From: a virus
DNA: 33,863 bases
Reading direction: 5' to 3' (one strand)
IMG/VR virus record: IMGVR_UViG_3300031951_000682
Coordinates: 1 to 33,863 of that record
Shown: one piece after another, positions 1-7,932 of the stretch
Position numbering within the stretch: position 1 is the stretch's first letter
How the letters are laid out: every line of letters begins with the position of its first letter
Made by a program: the position numbers and the translations under genes
The notes under the pieces: model-generated
What the model was told of the DNA's origin: nothing
Databases searched by the model: none
What the model saw: only the letters and a program-made list of their open reading frames with translations

Positions 1-1
1 C

Positions 2-487
2 TCCGAAGGTTTTGGCAATACGCCATTGCGCGTGGCGGAGACAGGCTCACTTGTTCTCTTGAACGGCACGGGTACACCGACTGGCACTGGCATCGCCTTC
101 CCCGGTACTCAAAACGCATCGTCCAACGCCAACACGCTGGATGACTATGAGGAGGGGACTTGGACGCCTACGCTGTCAACCAACGGATTTAGCGGCACAC
201 CTGCAGTTACTGGTTCTTCGGGCATTTACACAAAAATTGGTCGCGTCGTCACCGTTCGCGCGTCGCTTGGATTTGGGTCGTTCACATACCCATCAAGTTA
301 TGTTCTGATTGCTGGCCTACCGTTTACGCCAAGCACAGGGTTTATTGGCTCATTTACAGGGGGACATCCCGGTAGCGGCCCAATGGGAGGGGCTTGCGCG
401 GCGTTTAGCGGCGGCATTGACGCCGCGCCCACTACCGCAACCACAACCTCAACCTCGTGGACATATACCGTCACCTACTTTGTTTAA
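2..487 (+). CDS. Tail fibre / receptor-binding protein, C-terminal part (5' truncated by window edge)
   Basis: The reading frame is open to the left edge, so only the C-terminal 161 residues are seen; a TTG at 26 is internal and not needed as a start. The part around residues 37-58 (NASSNANTLDDYEEGTWTP) is a signature of many phage tail fibres and appendages, where it precedes a beta-rich, Gly/Thr/Ser-rich C-terminal domain. That domain is present here and ends in a Thr-rich tail. By family, such proteins sit on the virion surface and may contact the receptor; which receptor cannot be told. The next gene starts 14 bases downstream, so the two are probably co-transcribed late. Confidence 0.7.
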   Translation, partial: SEGFGNTPLRVAETGSLVLLNGTGTPTGTGIAFPGTQNASSNANTLDDYEEGTWTPTLSTNGFSGTPAVTGSSGIYTKIGRVVTVRASLGFGSFTYPSSYVLIAGLPFTPSTGFIGSFTGGHPGSGPMGGACAAFSGGIDAAPTTATTTSTSWTYTVTYFV

Positions 488-501
488 ACTGGAGAAAAGC
501 C

Positions 502-762
502 ATGTCAACATTCACCGAAGTCACCTACATTTCTGAGTTCAACATCCAGCCCAACGGGTGCATTGGAGTTCGCAAGACCACCGATGTTCTGAAGGATGGC
601 GTTGTCATCTCGTCAACCTACTGGCGCACGGTGCTGATCCCAAATGACACTACTGCCGCAGAGGTGCTGAACGAGGCTTACTACCTCAACATCGCCACAT
701 ACGCTTGGAGCCAACCGTCGCCCCAGCCGTATGATCCTAACCCACCAACCCCCGGAGTTTGA
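502..762 (+). CDS. Conserved phage protein following the tail fibre
   Basis: 86 residues. The start at 502 is chosen because GGAG at 491-494 sits at good spacing; a longer frame from 457 would run back into the fibre gene. The protein reads as a small beta-rich fold (MSTFTEVTYISEFNIQP, then VRKTTDVLKDGVV and WRTVLIPND) with a Pro-rich C-terminus. Short proteins of this kind often follow tail-fibre genes in phages, but I do not know an assigned function. A fibre-associated or chaperone role is only a guess from position. Confidence 0.65.
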   Translation: MSTFTEVTYISEFNIQPNGCIGVRKTTDVLKDGVVISSTYWRTVLIPNDTTAAEVLNEAYYLNIATYAWSQPSPQPYDPNPPTPGV

Positions 763-764
763 AC

Positions 765-983
765 ATGACTGAACAAGAAAAGCCCACCGCCGAAGAGATC
801 GCACGCCACTATAGCGCCGCAATGGACTCGGTCTCGCTGATCAACGCTGGCAAGCCTGAAGGCATGGAAGATGCTGACTGGGCTGACTGTGTGTCCCGCA
901 ACAAGGAACACCTGCGTCTGATGATCGCAAAAACGTACTGGACGACAGAAGACCTGAGCCCACTGCAAGCGGCTGCGGCATAA
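765..983 (+). CDS. Small conserved phage protein of unknown function
   Basis: 72 residues, starting at the ATG at 765 with CGGAG at 752-756; it begins two bases after the stop of the preceding gene, which suggests coupled translation. It is acidic at the N-terminus, soluble, predicted mostly helical, and ends in an Ala-rich tail after WTTEDLSPLQ. Proteins with this ending are common in phage tail-fibre neighbourhoods. No catalytic motif is visible. Confidence 0.6.
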   Translation: MTEQEKPTAEEIARHYSAAMDSVSLINAGKPEGMEDADWADCVSRNKEHLRLMIAKTYWTTEDLSPLQAAAA

Positions 984-995
984 TTAAAAAGGGAA

Positions 996-1017
996 GCCGC
1001 CACCCTACTTTGGCGGC
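996..1017 (+). other. Intergenic hairpin, possible weak terminator or processing site
   Basis: GCCGCCA (996-1002) can pair with TGGCGGC (1011-1017) around an 8-base loop. Only AATTTC follows, so it is a poor intrinsic terminator; it may protect or process the late mRNA. It lies between the stop at 983 and the start at 1037. Confidence 0.35.
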
Positions 1018-1036
1018 AATTTCATGGAGATGAAAA

Positions 1037-1198
1037 ATGGATGAAATCAAACTGAGCACAAACCTGATCAACGGCATCTTGCAGTATCTGGGCGGTCGTC
1101 CTTTTGCTGAAGTTGCAGGATTGATCCAAGCAATTCAACAAGAAGCCGCCAAGCAAGGCGCGCAACCTGTTGCAGCGGAAGAGCCATCGGCTGAATAA
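1037..1198 (+). CDS. Very small conserved-looking protein, 53 aa
   Basis: The frame from the ATG at 1037 to the TAA at 1196 encodes 53 residues, preceded by GGAGATGAAAA (GGAG at 1026-1029). It starts MDEIKLSTNLINGILQYLGG, has a helical middle and ends in an Ala/Glu-rich tail. It fills the space between two real genes in the same operon with a proper ribosome binding site, which is the main reason to accept it. Function unknown; no membrane segment. Confidence 0.55.
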   Translation: MDEIKLSTNLINGILQYLGGRPFAEVAGLIQAIQQEAAKQGAQPVAAEEPSAE

Positions 1199-1215
1199 AT
1201 CAACTGAGGGTAATC

Positions 1216-1431
1216 ATGGAGACGGTTCATGAACTTGCAAACGATACCGACAAGCGTTTGAGCGTCCACGAAGCAGTTTGCGCTCAACGGTACGAGAGCA
1301 TTCAGAGCCGTTTCGATGATGGTTCCAAGCGCATGACAAAGATCGAGTACCTCTTGTATGTACTTATCGCTGTTGTGCTGCTTGGCCCCGGAGTTGCTGC
1401 CGAATTCGTCAAAAAACTTTTGGGGATGTAA
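1216..1431 (+). CDS. Small C-terminally membrane-anchored protein (lysis block)
   Basis: 71 residues: a charged helical N-terminal half (residues 1-45, coiled-coil-like), then a hydrophobic segment at about 46-66 (YVLIAVVLLGPGVAAEFV) and a short basic end. This layout resembles XhlA-type haemolysin/holin-accessory proteins and other small lysis-cassette proteins. The gene abuts the next one (stop ending 1431, ATG at 1432) and lies upstream of holin and endolysin. A lysis role is inferred from layout and position. Confidence 0.6.
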   Translation: METVHELANDTDKRLSVHEAVCAQRYESIQSRFDDGSKRMTKIEYLLYVLIAVVLLGPGVAAEFVKKLLGM

Positions 1432-1878
1432 ATGCTTGCCGAGATTGCAGCAGCGAACGCAGCGTTCTCTGTCATCAAAGCTGCACTTGCAAACGGCAAA
1501 GAACTGCATCAACTCGGCTCACGGGTCTTTGACTACTTCGACAACAAGGCAAAGATTCAGGAGTCTGCCACCAAGAAAGGCGGCGGCTCCGACCTTGAAG
1601 AGTTCATGGCGCTGGAAAATCTCCGGCAACAAGAAGAAGAATTGCGCGAGCGCATGGTCTACGCCGGGCGTCCGGGAATGTGGACTGACTGGCAGAAGTT
1701 TCAAGCGCAAGCTGCTCGCAAACGCCGCGAAGACGCTGAAGCCGCCAAGCGCGAAAAGATTCGCAGGGCAGAACGCCTTGCTCAGTTGACAGAATACATT
1801 GCCGTTGGCATAGCCACGGTGATACTTGCTGCACTGATTACCTACGGCATCATTTTGTACATGCTGCACCTGCGATGA
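1432..1878 (+). CDS. Phage membrane protein with coiled coil and C-terminal TM segment
   Basis: 148 residues. It begins with a helical AIAAANAAF-type segment, continues with a long charged helix containing DLEEFMALENLRQ and RPGMWTDWQKFQ (about residues 54-90), and ends with a hydrophobic stretch at about 120-145. I recognise the same architecture and the RPG-W motif from proteins near the lysis genes of marine and freshwater podoviruses, but no firm function is known to me. It overlaps the next gene by ATGA (1875-1878). A spanin-like or other envelope role is possible but unproven; the TM is C-terminal, unlike a classic inner-membrane spanin. Confidence 0.6.
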   Translation: MLAEIAAANAAFSVIKAALANGKELHQLGSRVFDYFDNKAKIQESATKKGGGSDLEEFMALENLRQQEEELRERMVYAGRPGMWTDWQKFQAQAARKRREDAEAAKREKIRRAERLAQLTEYIAVGIATVILAALITYGIILYMLHLR

Positions 1879-2492
1879 GCGAAGAGAAGCTGAACGCAAA
1901 CTCAACGCTCGACAAGGTGCTCGGGTATGTGGATTCGCCGTTCAAGTTGTTTGCCATCCTCGTAATGGGCATTGTGGCTTTCTCTGGGTACTTCTTGTGG
2001 CAGAACCAAGAGTTCATGCGGGACGCTTACAAGGAATCCAAAAAGCTGCCGGAGATCAACACTTCAAGGGCAGATGATGTAGGCTCAATGCTGATGAAGA
2101 AAACCGGGGCCACGGTTGTCGCGGTCTTCAAGGTCAACCCACTGTTCAATAGCCGGGTGCTGTACAGGGCATATACCAAGGATGGCAGGGACAAGAGCAT
2201 TGAGGACATCGACGTGGGGCTGTTCAGCCAAAACTCTGCCAACAACTCGGATGTGGTGCGGCTGATGACCAACGAGATACCTTGTGGTGAGTACCGCTAC
2301 GCGCAGTCTGAGGTGGGTCTGTGGTATTTGGAGAAGGGCGTGGCGTACACCTGCCGGGTGAGCGTACCGCCAGACAGTTACAGGTTTGTGGGACAGGTTA
2401 CGGTAGGCTGGACTGAGCCACCGCAGGACATCCAACAAGTAAAATTCATGCTGGAGATCGCCAGCGCCATGTTGACAAAAAGGGGTAACTGA
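1875..2492 (+). CDS. N-terminally anchored membrane protein, unknown function
   Basis: 205 residues with one hydrophobic segment near residues 24-44 (FKLFAILVMGIVAFSGYFLW) after a charged N-terminus, then a soluble domain of about 150 residues. The soluble part contains a KKTGATVVAVFKVNPLFNSRV stretch and two cysteines (PCGEYR and YTCRV) about 30 residues apart, which could form a disulfide if the domain is periplasmic. The fold hints at a small sensor-like alpha/beta domain, but that is not established. It is translationally coupled to both neighbours (ATGA overlap upstream, last base shared with the holin start at 2492), placing it in the lysis block. Confidence 0.6.
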   Translation: MSEEKLNANSTLDKVLGYVDSPFKLFAILVMGIVAFSGYFLWQNQEFMRDAYKESKKLPEINTSRADDVGSMLMKKTGATVVAVFKVNPLFNSRVLYRAYTKDGRDKSIEDIDVGLFSQNSANNSDVVRLMTNEIPCGEYRYAQSEVGLWYLEKGVAYTCRVSVPPDSYRFVGQVTVGWTEPPQDIQQVKFMLEIASAMLTKRGN

Positions 2493-2995
2493 TGCTTTCA
2501 CTCATTTCAACTCTCGGGGGTCTGCTGATCTCCGGACTGCCCAAGCTGCTGGAGTACTTCCAGAACAAGGCTGACCAAAAACACGAGTTGGCGCTGGCTC
2601 GAGTCCAGACCGAGCGCGAACTGCAACTGGCTGCTGCTGGCTTTGCCGCGCAGGCTAAGATCGAGGAAATCCGCACCGAGCAGGTGGCGATGGAGACCGA
2701 CGCCCGGATGACTGAGGCCGCTCTTGCCCACGACGCCAAGGTGCTTGAGAAGGCCTCCACATGGGTGTCCAGCTACGTGGGCACCGTGCGCCCCACCGTG
2801 ACCTACATCTTCGTGCTGGAGTTGGTGGCCATCAACGCCTTCATGGCTTGGTATCTGTACCAGCAGCCGGGCCTGATCACCAGCATTGACGACGTGATTC
2901 GCTACTCCGACCTGATCTTCTCCAGCGACGAGATGGCCATGCTGGGCGGCATCATCGGATTTTGGTTTGGTAGCCGCCAGTGGAGCAAAAAGTGA
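2492..2995 (+). CDS. Holin, 3TM-type (GTA_holin_3TM-like)
   Basis: 167 residues. An N-terminal amphipathic or membrane-dipping segment (LISTLGGLLISGLPKLLEYF) is followed by a long Ala/Glu/Gln-rich helix, then two clear hydrophobic segments at about 105-126 (preceded by GTVRPTVTYIF) and 147-162 (MAMLGGIIGFWFGSRQW). The RPTVTY and GFWFGSR motifs are the marks of the 3TM holin family found in phages and gene-transfer agents. Holins form inner-membrane lesions that release the endolysin. The endolysin gene follows with a GTGA overlap, which fits. Confidence 0.75.
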   Translation: MLSLISTLGGLLISGLPKLLEYFQNKADQKHELALARVQTERELQLAAAGFAAQAKIEEIRTEQVAMETDARMTEAALAHDAKVLEKASTWVSSYVGTVRPTVTYIFVLELVAINAFMAWYLYQQPGLITSIDDVIRYSDLIFSSDEMAMLGGIIGFWFGSRQWSKK

Positions 2996-3498
2996 AACTG
3001 AGCAAAGCCGGGGAAGACTTGATGCACAAGTACGAGGGCTTTCGCTCTCGGCCCTACCTTTGCCCTGCACACATCTGGACGATTGGCTACGGCCACGTCC
3101 TGTACCAAGAACAGATCAGGCTCCCTGTGGTGCGCGTGGAGGGCAAAGAGACCCCCATGATCCGCAAAGAGTACCCACTGAAACCGGAGGACAACCGTGT
3201 CTGGACAAAAACGGAGATCGACGAACTATTCCGAGATGATGTCGGAACTTTTGAACGGGGTGTTCTTCGTCTTGTTCCCGGTGTGGTTGGGCGTCAAGGC
3301 AGCTTTGACGCTCTGGTCTCTATTTCCTTCAATTTCGGGCTAGGAAACCTCCAGCGCAGCACCATTCGCATGAGGGCCAACAGAGGCGATTGGGAGGGTG
3401 CTGCGGAGGCTTTTAGGGTTTGGACGAAGGGTGGTGGCAAAGTGCTTCCGGGGCTCGTTAAACGCCGGGAAGCCGAGATTGCGCTGTTCTTGAGTTAA
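2992..3498 (+). CDS. Endolysin, GH24 lysozyme family with E-x8-C-x5-T active site
   Basis: Start taken as the GTG at 2992, overlapping the holin stop, because GGAG (2982-2985) is well spaced; a GTG at 2980 is possible but has no such site. The 168-residue protein hydrolyses peptidoglycan. The catalytic triad is visible: Glu15 (KYEGF), Cys24 (YLCPAH) and Thr30 (WTIGYGH). In T4 lysozyme the middle residue is Asp20; Cys at this position is a known natural variant of the family. No signal peptide or SAR segment is seen, so export should depend on the holin. The C-terminal half has the usual SFNFGLGNLQRST and GGGKVLPGLVKRREAE motifs. Confidence 0.9.
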   Translation: MKLSKAGEDLMHKYEGFRSRPYLCPAHIWTIGYGHVLYQEQIRLPVVRVEGKETPMIRKEYPLKPEDNRVWTKTEIDELFRDDVGTFERGVLRLVPGVVGRQGSFDALVSISFNFGLGNLQRSTIRMRANRGDWEGAAEAFRVWTKGGGKVLPGLVKRREAEIALFLS

Positions 3499-3535
3499 GT
3501 GCGAAAATAAGGCACGAACCAAGTAAAGGAAAAAC

Positions 3536-4174
3536 ATGACACTTATCCCATCTTGGGTTATGACGTATGACAGTTTGACCTCCACAGTACTTCAGTACTT
3601 GGAGCGAAAAGACGCCGCAGTTGTCAATGCAATTCCCACATTCATTTCGCTGGCCGAGTTCGAGATCGCACAAGAGATTAAGACCCTTGGCCAACTTCAA
3701 ATTGTCGAAGCCAATATGGACGCCGACAACTCGATCCTGCAAAAGCCTGCCCGGTGGCGCAAGACGGTGTCAATGAGCGTGACGGTGAACGGCAAGAAGC
3801 AGCCCGTCTACCTGCGCAAGTACGAATACCTGAAGAACTATTGGCCAGACGCAGACCAGACCGATGTGCCGCTGTATTACGCCGACACCGACTGGGAGCA
3901 CTGGTACCTCGCGCCCACACCTGCCGAGTCGTACCCATTTGAGGTGCTCTACTACGAGCGCATCGCACCGCTGAGTTCTGCCAACCAAACAAACTGGCTG
4001 ACTCAAAACGCCCCGAACGCTATGCTGTTCGGAACCCTGCTGCAAGCAATGCAATTCCTGAAGAACGATCAGCGCGTCATCTTCCAGCAGAAGTACACCG
4101 AGTCGCTCCAAGCCCTGAAAGCAGAGGATGTGGCGCGTGTTGGTGATCGTCAAGCCGTTGCCGTGGATTCCTAA
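3536..4174 (+). CDS. Head-tail adaptor protein (podovirus type)
   Basis: 212 residues, with AAAGGA upstream of the ATG at 3536. The sequence matches the adaptor family of SU10-, HTVC010P- and P22 gp4-like phages: an N-terminal helical part (YLERKDAAVVNAIPTFISLAE), then motifs WRKTVSM, PVYLRKYEYLKNYWPD and PFEVLYYERIAPLS. These proteins form a ring below the portal that connects it to the tail nozzle. A structural tail gene follows directly. The end of the preceding gene and this start are 37 bases apart with no promoter that I can see. Confidence 0.7.
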   Translation: MTLIPSWVMTYDSLTSTVLQYLERKDAAVVNAIPTFISLAEFEIAQEIKTLGQLQIVEANMDADNSILQKPARWRKTVSMSVTVNGKKQPVYLRKYEYLKNYWPDADQTDVPLYYADTDWEHWYLAPTPAESYPFEVLYYERIAPLSSANQTNWLTQNAPNAMLFGTLLQAMQFLKNDQRVIFQQKYTESLQALKAEDVARVGDRQAVAVDS

Positions 4175-4176
4175 AA

Positions 4177-5394
4177 ATGACAAGCTACATCAACCCCTAC
4201 ACTGGTCAGACGATCAGCCCATCACAAGTGGGCTATGTTGAACTGACCGTCTCGGCCGACACAATTCTTCAGTGGCCAATCAACGGCAACACCGACAACG
4301 TCGTCGCCAACATCATTGAAGTCACGGCGACCACCACGGGCATCGAGTTGTTCATGCCCCCGGCAACGTCTGTGTCCACTGGCCAGAGTGCGCTGATCCG
4401 CAACATCGGCGTCAACTCCTTCACCGTGGTGGACACAAGCGGCAACACGATTGTTTCCGTTGCTTCCGGCATCGCGCAATACATCTACGTCACCGACAAC
4501 AGCACCATCAACGGCTCATGGGAGACCGTGACGTTTGGCGCAGGAACTTCGGCGGCAAATGCAGCCACCCTTGCTGGCTTCGGCCTCAAGGCAGTGAGCA
4601 CCACGCTGAACACCGTTACTCCGGTCTCCACGTTCAGTTCCGACTACACCCTGCTGCCAGCAGACCAGTCGTCCTTGTACGTTTGGACTGGTGGTGCAGG
4701 CAACGTCACACTGCCCTCTGCTGCCGCTGTAGGGGCTGCTTGGTACGTCATCATCAAGAACGACGGCACTGGCATCCTGAACGTGCTGGCCACTGGCGCA
4801 AACACCATTGACGGCCAAGTGTCGAAGCAGCTTCAGATTGAAGAGTCTCTGGTGATCGTCTCCAACGGCACGACGTACTTCAGCTACGCCTATGGCCAGT
4901 CCTCCACGTTCTTCTTCACTCAGTTGACCAAGAACGTGACTGGTGGAACCGTGACGCTGACATCCGCAGAAGCGGCCAGCATCATTCAGGAATATCAGGG
5001 CACCCTTACGTCGAACTGCACGGTCATTGTTCCCCCGACAGTGCAGTTGTACTCGTTCCGAAACGACACAACTGGCGCGTTCTCTTTGACGTTCAGCACT
5101 GGCGCTGTTGGTGGGCTGACAGTCAGCTTGCCGCAGAACCAAACGATTCTTGCAATTTGCGATGGCACGAACGTTTACAACGCGCAGACATCGACCTCTT
5201 CGTTCATCAATGCACTGACGCTTGGCAACGGCTCTGCTGCCGCTCCTTCGCTGTCATTCACTGGCAGTGCGACCACTGGTTTGTACCTTGCCGCAAGTAA
5301 TCAACTTGGCTTTGCAGTGAACGGCCTGAACGCAGGCACGTTGACAGCAACAGGCCTGCTCATGCCTGTAGGAATCAACGGTGGAGCATTCTGA
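4177..5394 (+). CDS. Fibre-like virion structural protein
   Basis: 405 residues, starting two bases after the adaptor stop. The protein is Ser/Thr/Gly-rich and predicted nearly all beta. Two halves look like repeated beta-domains (TGIELFMPPATSVSTGQSA near 50 and GNVTLPSAAAVGAAWYVI near 175, both followed by similar strands). The C-terminus carries SLSFTGSATTGLYLAA, a short motif frequent near the ends of phage tail proteins. It is probably part of the tail or a short fibre; a true receptor-binding role cannot be shown. Its position between adaptor and nozzle suggests it is assembled at the vertex. The last base of its stop is the first base of the next ATG region (5394). Confidence 0.6.
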   Translation: MTSYINPYTGQTISPSQVGYVELTVSADTILQWPINGNTDNVVANIIEVTATTTGIELFMPPATSVSTGQSALIRNIGVNSFTVVDTSGNTIVSVASGIAQYIYVTDNSTINGSWETVTFGAGTSAANAATLAGFGLKAVSTTLNTVTPVSTFSSDYTLLPADQSSLYVWTGGAGNVTLPSAAAVGAAWYVIIKNDGTGILNVLATGANTIDGQVSKQLQIEESLVIVSNGTTYFSYAYGQSSTFFFTQLTKNVTGGTVTLTSAEAASIIQEYQGTLTSNCTVIVPPTVQLYSFRNDTTGAFSLTFSTGAVGGLTVSLPQNQTILAICDGTNVYNAQTSTSSFINALTLGNGSAAAPSLSFTGSATTGLYLAASNQLGFAVNGLNAGTLTATGLLMPVGINGGAF

Positions 5395-7412
5395 TGACAG
5401 CAAAGGTAATCGCCCTTCAAGTCGGCCCCGGCATTCAGAGGGACGGGACAATCTTTGCATCAGTGAGTTATGTGGACGGCAAGTGGGTGAGGTTCCAGTA
5501 CGGTCGCCCGAGGAAAATTGCTGGCTACAACGGAGCATTTCTGAACGCCTCAGGGATCAGTCGCGGGATGATCATGAGCGCAGAGAATGGTCTAAATTAC
5601 GTGATCTCTGGCTTCAGCAACGGCATCGAGCAGTGGACGACTGACAGCGATGACGGTGTGGGTTTTGGCCCAACCCCTGTGGAGCCAGTTGGATCACTGG
5701 CATCAATCACCATCACCAATCAAGGCTCCCTGTACACCAACGGCACGTACACCAACGTGCCAATCGTTTCTGCTGGTGGCTCTGGTGGACAAGCCACTGT
5801 GGTGGTGTCGAGCAACTTGGTTTTCAGCGTAACGATCACCAGTGGCGGCGTGGGCTACGTCCACAATGCATCGGTGACGATTGCCGCTGCCAGCATTGGC
5901 GGCACTGGCTCTGGCTTTGCTGGGTTCGTTGATGCCCTTACGACCTACGCCCCGAACCCAAACACCCTGTGGCAGTTTGACATCGGCTACGACGCCTTTG
6001 GCAACGGACAGAACAACCTGATTGCACACCCCGGCCAGAACTTGGCCGACATCTCATCGTCGGTGAACACGCGCCCCATGTTTGGCCCGTTCAGCGGCAC
6101 GACACTGCGCCCTGTTGGTGTGTTCACAGACACGGGCACCACGACCTCAGGATCGCCCACAGTGACGTTTGCAGCGACCAACGTAGGCATAGGTGCTGGC
6201 GTGTCCGTAACGGGCACTGGCATCCCTTCTGGCACCACCGTGGTCAGCGCTGAAGAGGTTTCTGGCGTGTGGACTGCCACACTGAGCGCCAACGCCACCG
6301 CAAGCGGCTCGGCAGTGCTGACCTTTGACAACAACATCGCCGTGTCTGGCGGCATCGTGATGCTGTTCCCGTACCTGTTCGTGTACGGCAACAACGGCTT
6401 CATCGGCAATTGCGCGGCTGGCGACTTCAACAACTGGACATCGGCCGACTCCAACAGGAACAACGTCTCCTCCACCAAGGTGGTCAAGGGCCTGCCAATT
6501 CGCGGCGGTACAACGTCGCCTGCTGGCCTGTTCTGGACTTTGGATTCGGTGGTTCGCGTCACTTACTCGCCAACGCAGGTGGGCAACCAGACGCTGTACT
6601 GGAAATATGACCTGATCACACAGCAGTCCTCCATCCTCTCATCGCAGTGCGTGATCGAGTACGACGGCATCTTTTACTGGATCGGCTCCGACCGTTTCCT
6701 GATGTACAACGGTGTCGTGCAAGAGGTTGAGAACAAGCAAAACAACAACTACTTCTTCGACAACCTGAACTACCGCCAGCGCCAAAAGGTGTGGGCAAGC
6801 AAGGTGCCTCGTTGGGGTGAAATCTGGTGGTTCTTCCCGTCGGGTGACAACGAAGAGTGCAACGACGCCATCATCTACAACGTGCGCGAAAAGTGCTGGT
6901 ACGACGCTGGCCAAGCCTTGGGTGCGCGCCGCTCTGCTGGCGTGTTCACCGAGGTGTTCCGTCGCCCCATCTGGGCAGGCAACGATCAGAACACGGCAGG
7001 CGAGTACACGCTGTGGCAGCACGAGACCGGAACGAACGAGGTGTACACCAATCAGGTCAACGCAATCGACTCGTTCTTTGAGACCAACATCATCGGCTCA
7101 CGCATGGGCCTTGTGGGCTCGATAGAGCAGCCCGGCGACAACGTGTGGACTCGCTGTGAGCGCGTAGAACCCGACTTTGTGCAGTCCGGCGAGATGACGC
7201 TGATCGTCACTGGTAAGTCATACGCTGAAGACGTTGACGACCCGTCTGAGCCGTATCCGTATGACCCCACCACGCTGAAGGTGGACATGAAAGAACAGCG
7301 CCGTGAGATGCGCATGAGGTTCAGGAGTAACACCCAAAACGGGAACTACTTCATGGGCCGTGTGCTTTTGAGCATAGACACAGGCGACGTGCGTGGAACA
7401 GGTAATCCATAA
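5394..7412 (+). CDS. Tail nozzle / stopper-like structural protein
   Basis: 672 residues. The N-terminus (GPGIQRDGTIFASVSYVDG, KWVRFQYGRPRKIAGYNG) and later parts (RFLMYNGVVQEVENKQNN, WWFFPSGDNEECNDAIIYN, EKCWYDAG) read like the beta-propeller-type nozzle or stopper proteins of P22 gp10- and SU10-like tails. A Gly/Ser/Thr-rich insert at about 80-185 and a TTSGSPTVTF-type insert at about 230-315 look like Ig-like or surface domains. By family, the protein would close the DNA channel below the adaptor. The assignment rests on position plus motifs. The next ATG overlaps its stop (TAATG). Confidence 0.6.
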   Translation: MTAKVIALQVGPGIQRDGTIFASVSYVDGKWVRFQYGRPRKIAGYNGAFLNASGISRGMIMSAENGLNYVISGFSNGIEQWTTDSDDGVGFGPTPVEPVGSLASITITNQGSLYTNGTYTNVPIVSAGGSGGQATVVVSSNLVFSVTITSGGVGYVHNASVTIAAASIGGTGSGFAGFVDALTTYAPNPNTLWQFDIGYDAFGNGQNNLIAHPGQNLADISSSVNTRPMFGPFSGTTLRPVGVFTDTGTTTSGSPTVTFAATNVGIGAGVSVTGTGIPSGTTVVSAEEVSGVWTATLSANATASGSAVLTFDNNIAVSGGIVMLFPYLFVYGNNGFIGNCAAGDFNNWTSADSNRNNVSSTKVVKGLPIRGGTTSPAGLFWTLDSVVRVTYSPTQVGNQTLYWKYDLITQQSSILSSQCVIEYDGIFYWIGSDRFLMYNGVVQEVENKQNNNYFFDNLNYRQRQKVWASKVPRWGEIWWFFPSGDNEECNDAIIYNVREKCWYDAGQALGARRSAGVFTEVFRRPIWAGNDQNTAGEYTLWQHETGTNEVYTNQVNAIDSFFETNIIGSRMGLVGSIEQPGDNVWTRCERVEPDFVQSGEMTLIVTGKSYAEDVDDPSEPYPYDPTTLKVDMKEQRREMRMRFRSNTQNGNYFMGRVLLSIDTGDVRGTGNP

Positions 7413-7654
7413 TGATTGCCTACGATCCTCGTGGGATGACTTGGGATCAGTACTGCAAACTGATGGCCGAGTTATTTGCCCCTAACCAGTTGGGGTATGT
7501 AGAAGAAGAAAACTGGCGTAGCTGGGCTGATGGCTTGAGTGGTATCGGGTATTTCTCTGAATCAGCGATTCCCACCCACCATGGCTTTGAGCATTGGTAC
7601 GAATGGGCCGAGCGTGTAGCAGGCATTTTGACCGTGACTGTGGGGGAAATATGA
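7412..7654 (+). CDS. Small conserved phage protein, unknown function
   Basis: 80 residues, overlapping the previous stop (TAATG at 7410-7414). It contains MTWDQYCKLMAELFAPNQLG and WRSWADGLSGIGYFSESAIP, with a strikingly aromatic, Trp-rich composition (four Trp). No membrane segment and no catalytic motif is recognisable. It leads a run of four coupled genes that continues with the ACP-like protein and the ketosynthase. Whether it takes part in their activity or in tail assembly is unknown. Confidence 0.6.
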   Translation: MIAYDPRGMTWDQYCKLMAELFAPNQLGYVEEENWRSWADGLSGIGYFSESAIPTHHGFEHWYEWAERVAGILTVTVGEI

Positions 7655-7932
7655 ACTTTCTTGATTTACTGAACATGGTGGCGCGTGAGGCACGCCCTGC
7701 GCACCATTCACTCAGTCCTATGACGGATATGGAGACACCGTTCACAGAGACTGAACTTGACTCACTCGATGGGCTGATGATCGTCATGTACATGTCCATC
7801 ATCTATGGCATCGAAGACGATCTGGTGAAGGAATTTCACCCGGAGACGCCGCAAATCCTGTTTGACTTCATCCAGCAGCACAAGACTCAAGAGCCTGAGT
7901 CGATTGAGCAAGCCAAGGAGTTGATTAAATGA
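7651..7932 (+). CDS. Acyl-carrier-protein-like protein
   Basis: 93 residues; the start at 7651 has GGGGGAA upstream and overlaps the previous gene's end, so longer upstream frames are not needed. Residues 36-78 match an acyl carrier protein: LDSLD with Ser38 in the DSL phosphopantetheine-attachment motif, then a helix (MIVMYMSIIYGI) and an acidic third helix region ending FHPETPQILFDFIQQH, as in the TVQ-x-x-x-x-YI end of ACP. The N-terminal 30 residues differ from typical ACPs and the C-terminus has an extra Glu-rich tail. It overlaps the ketosynthase gene by ATGA (7929-7932), which strongly supports a partnership. Carrier function is inferred; it would need a phosphopantetheinyl transferase from the host. 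Confidence 0.6.
   Translation: MNFLDLLNMVAREARPAHHSLSPMTDMETPFTETELDSLDGLMIVMYMSIIYGIEDDLVKEFHPETPQILFDFIQQHKTQEPESIEQAKELIK

Noticed and set aside
457-502. Longer start at 457 for the gene following the tail fibre
   Set aside because: It lies inside the fibre coding region, has no ribosome binding site, and the ATG at 502 has GGAG at good distance.
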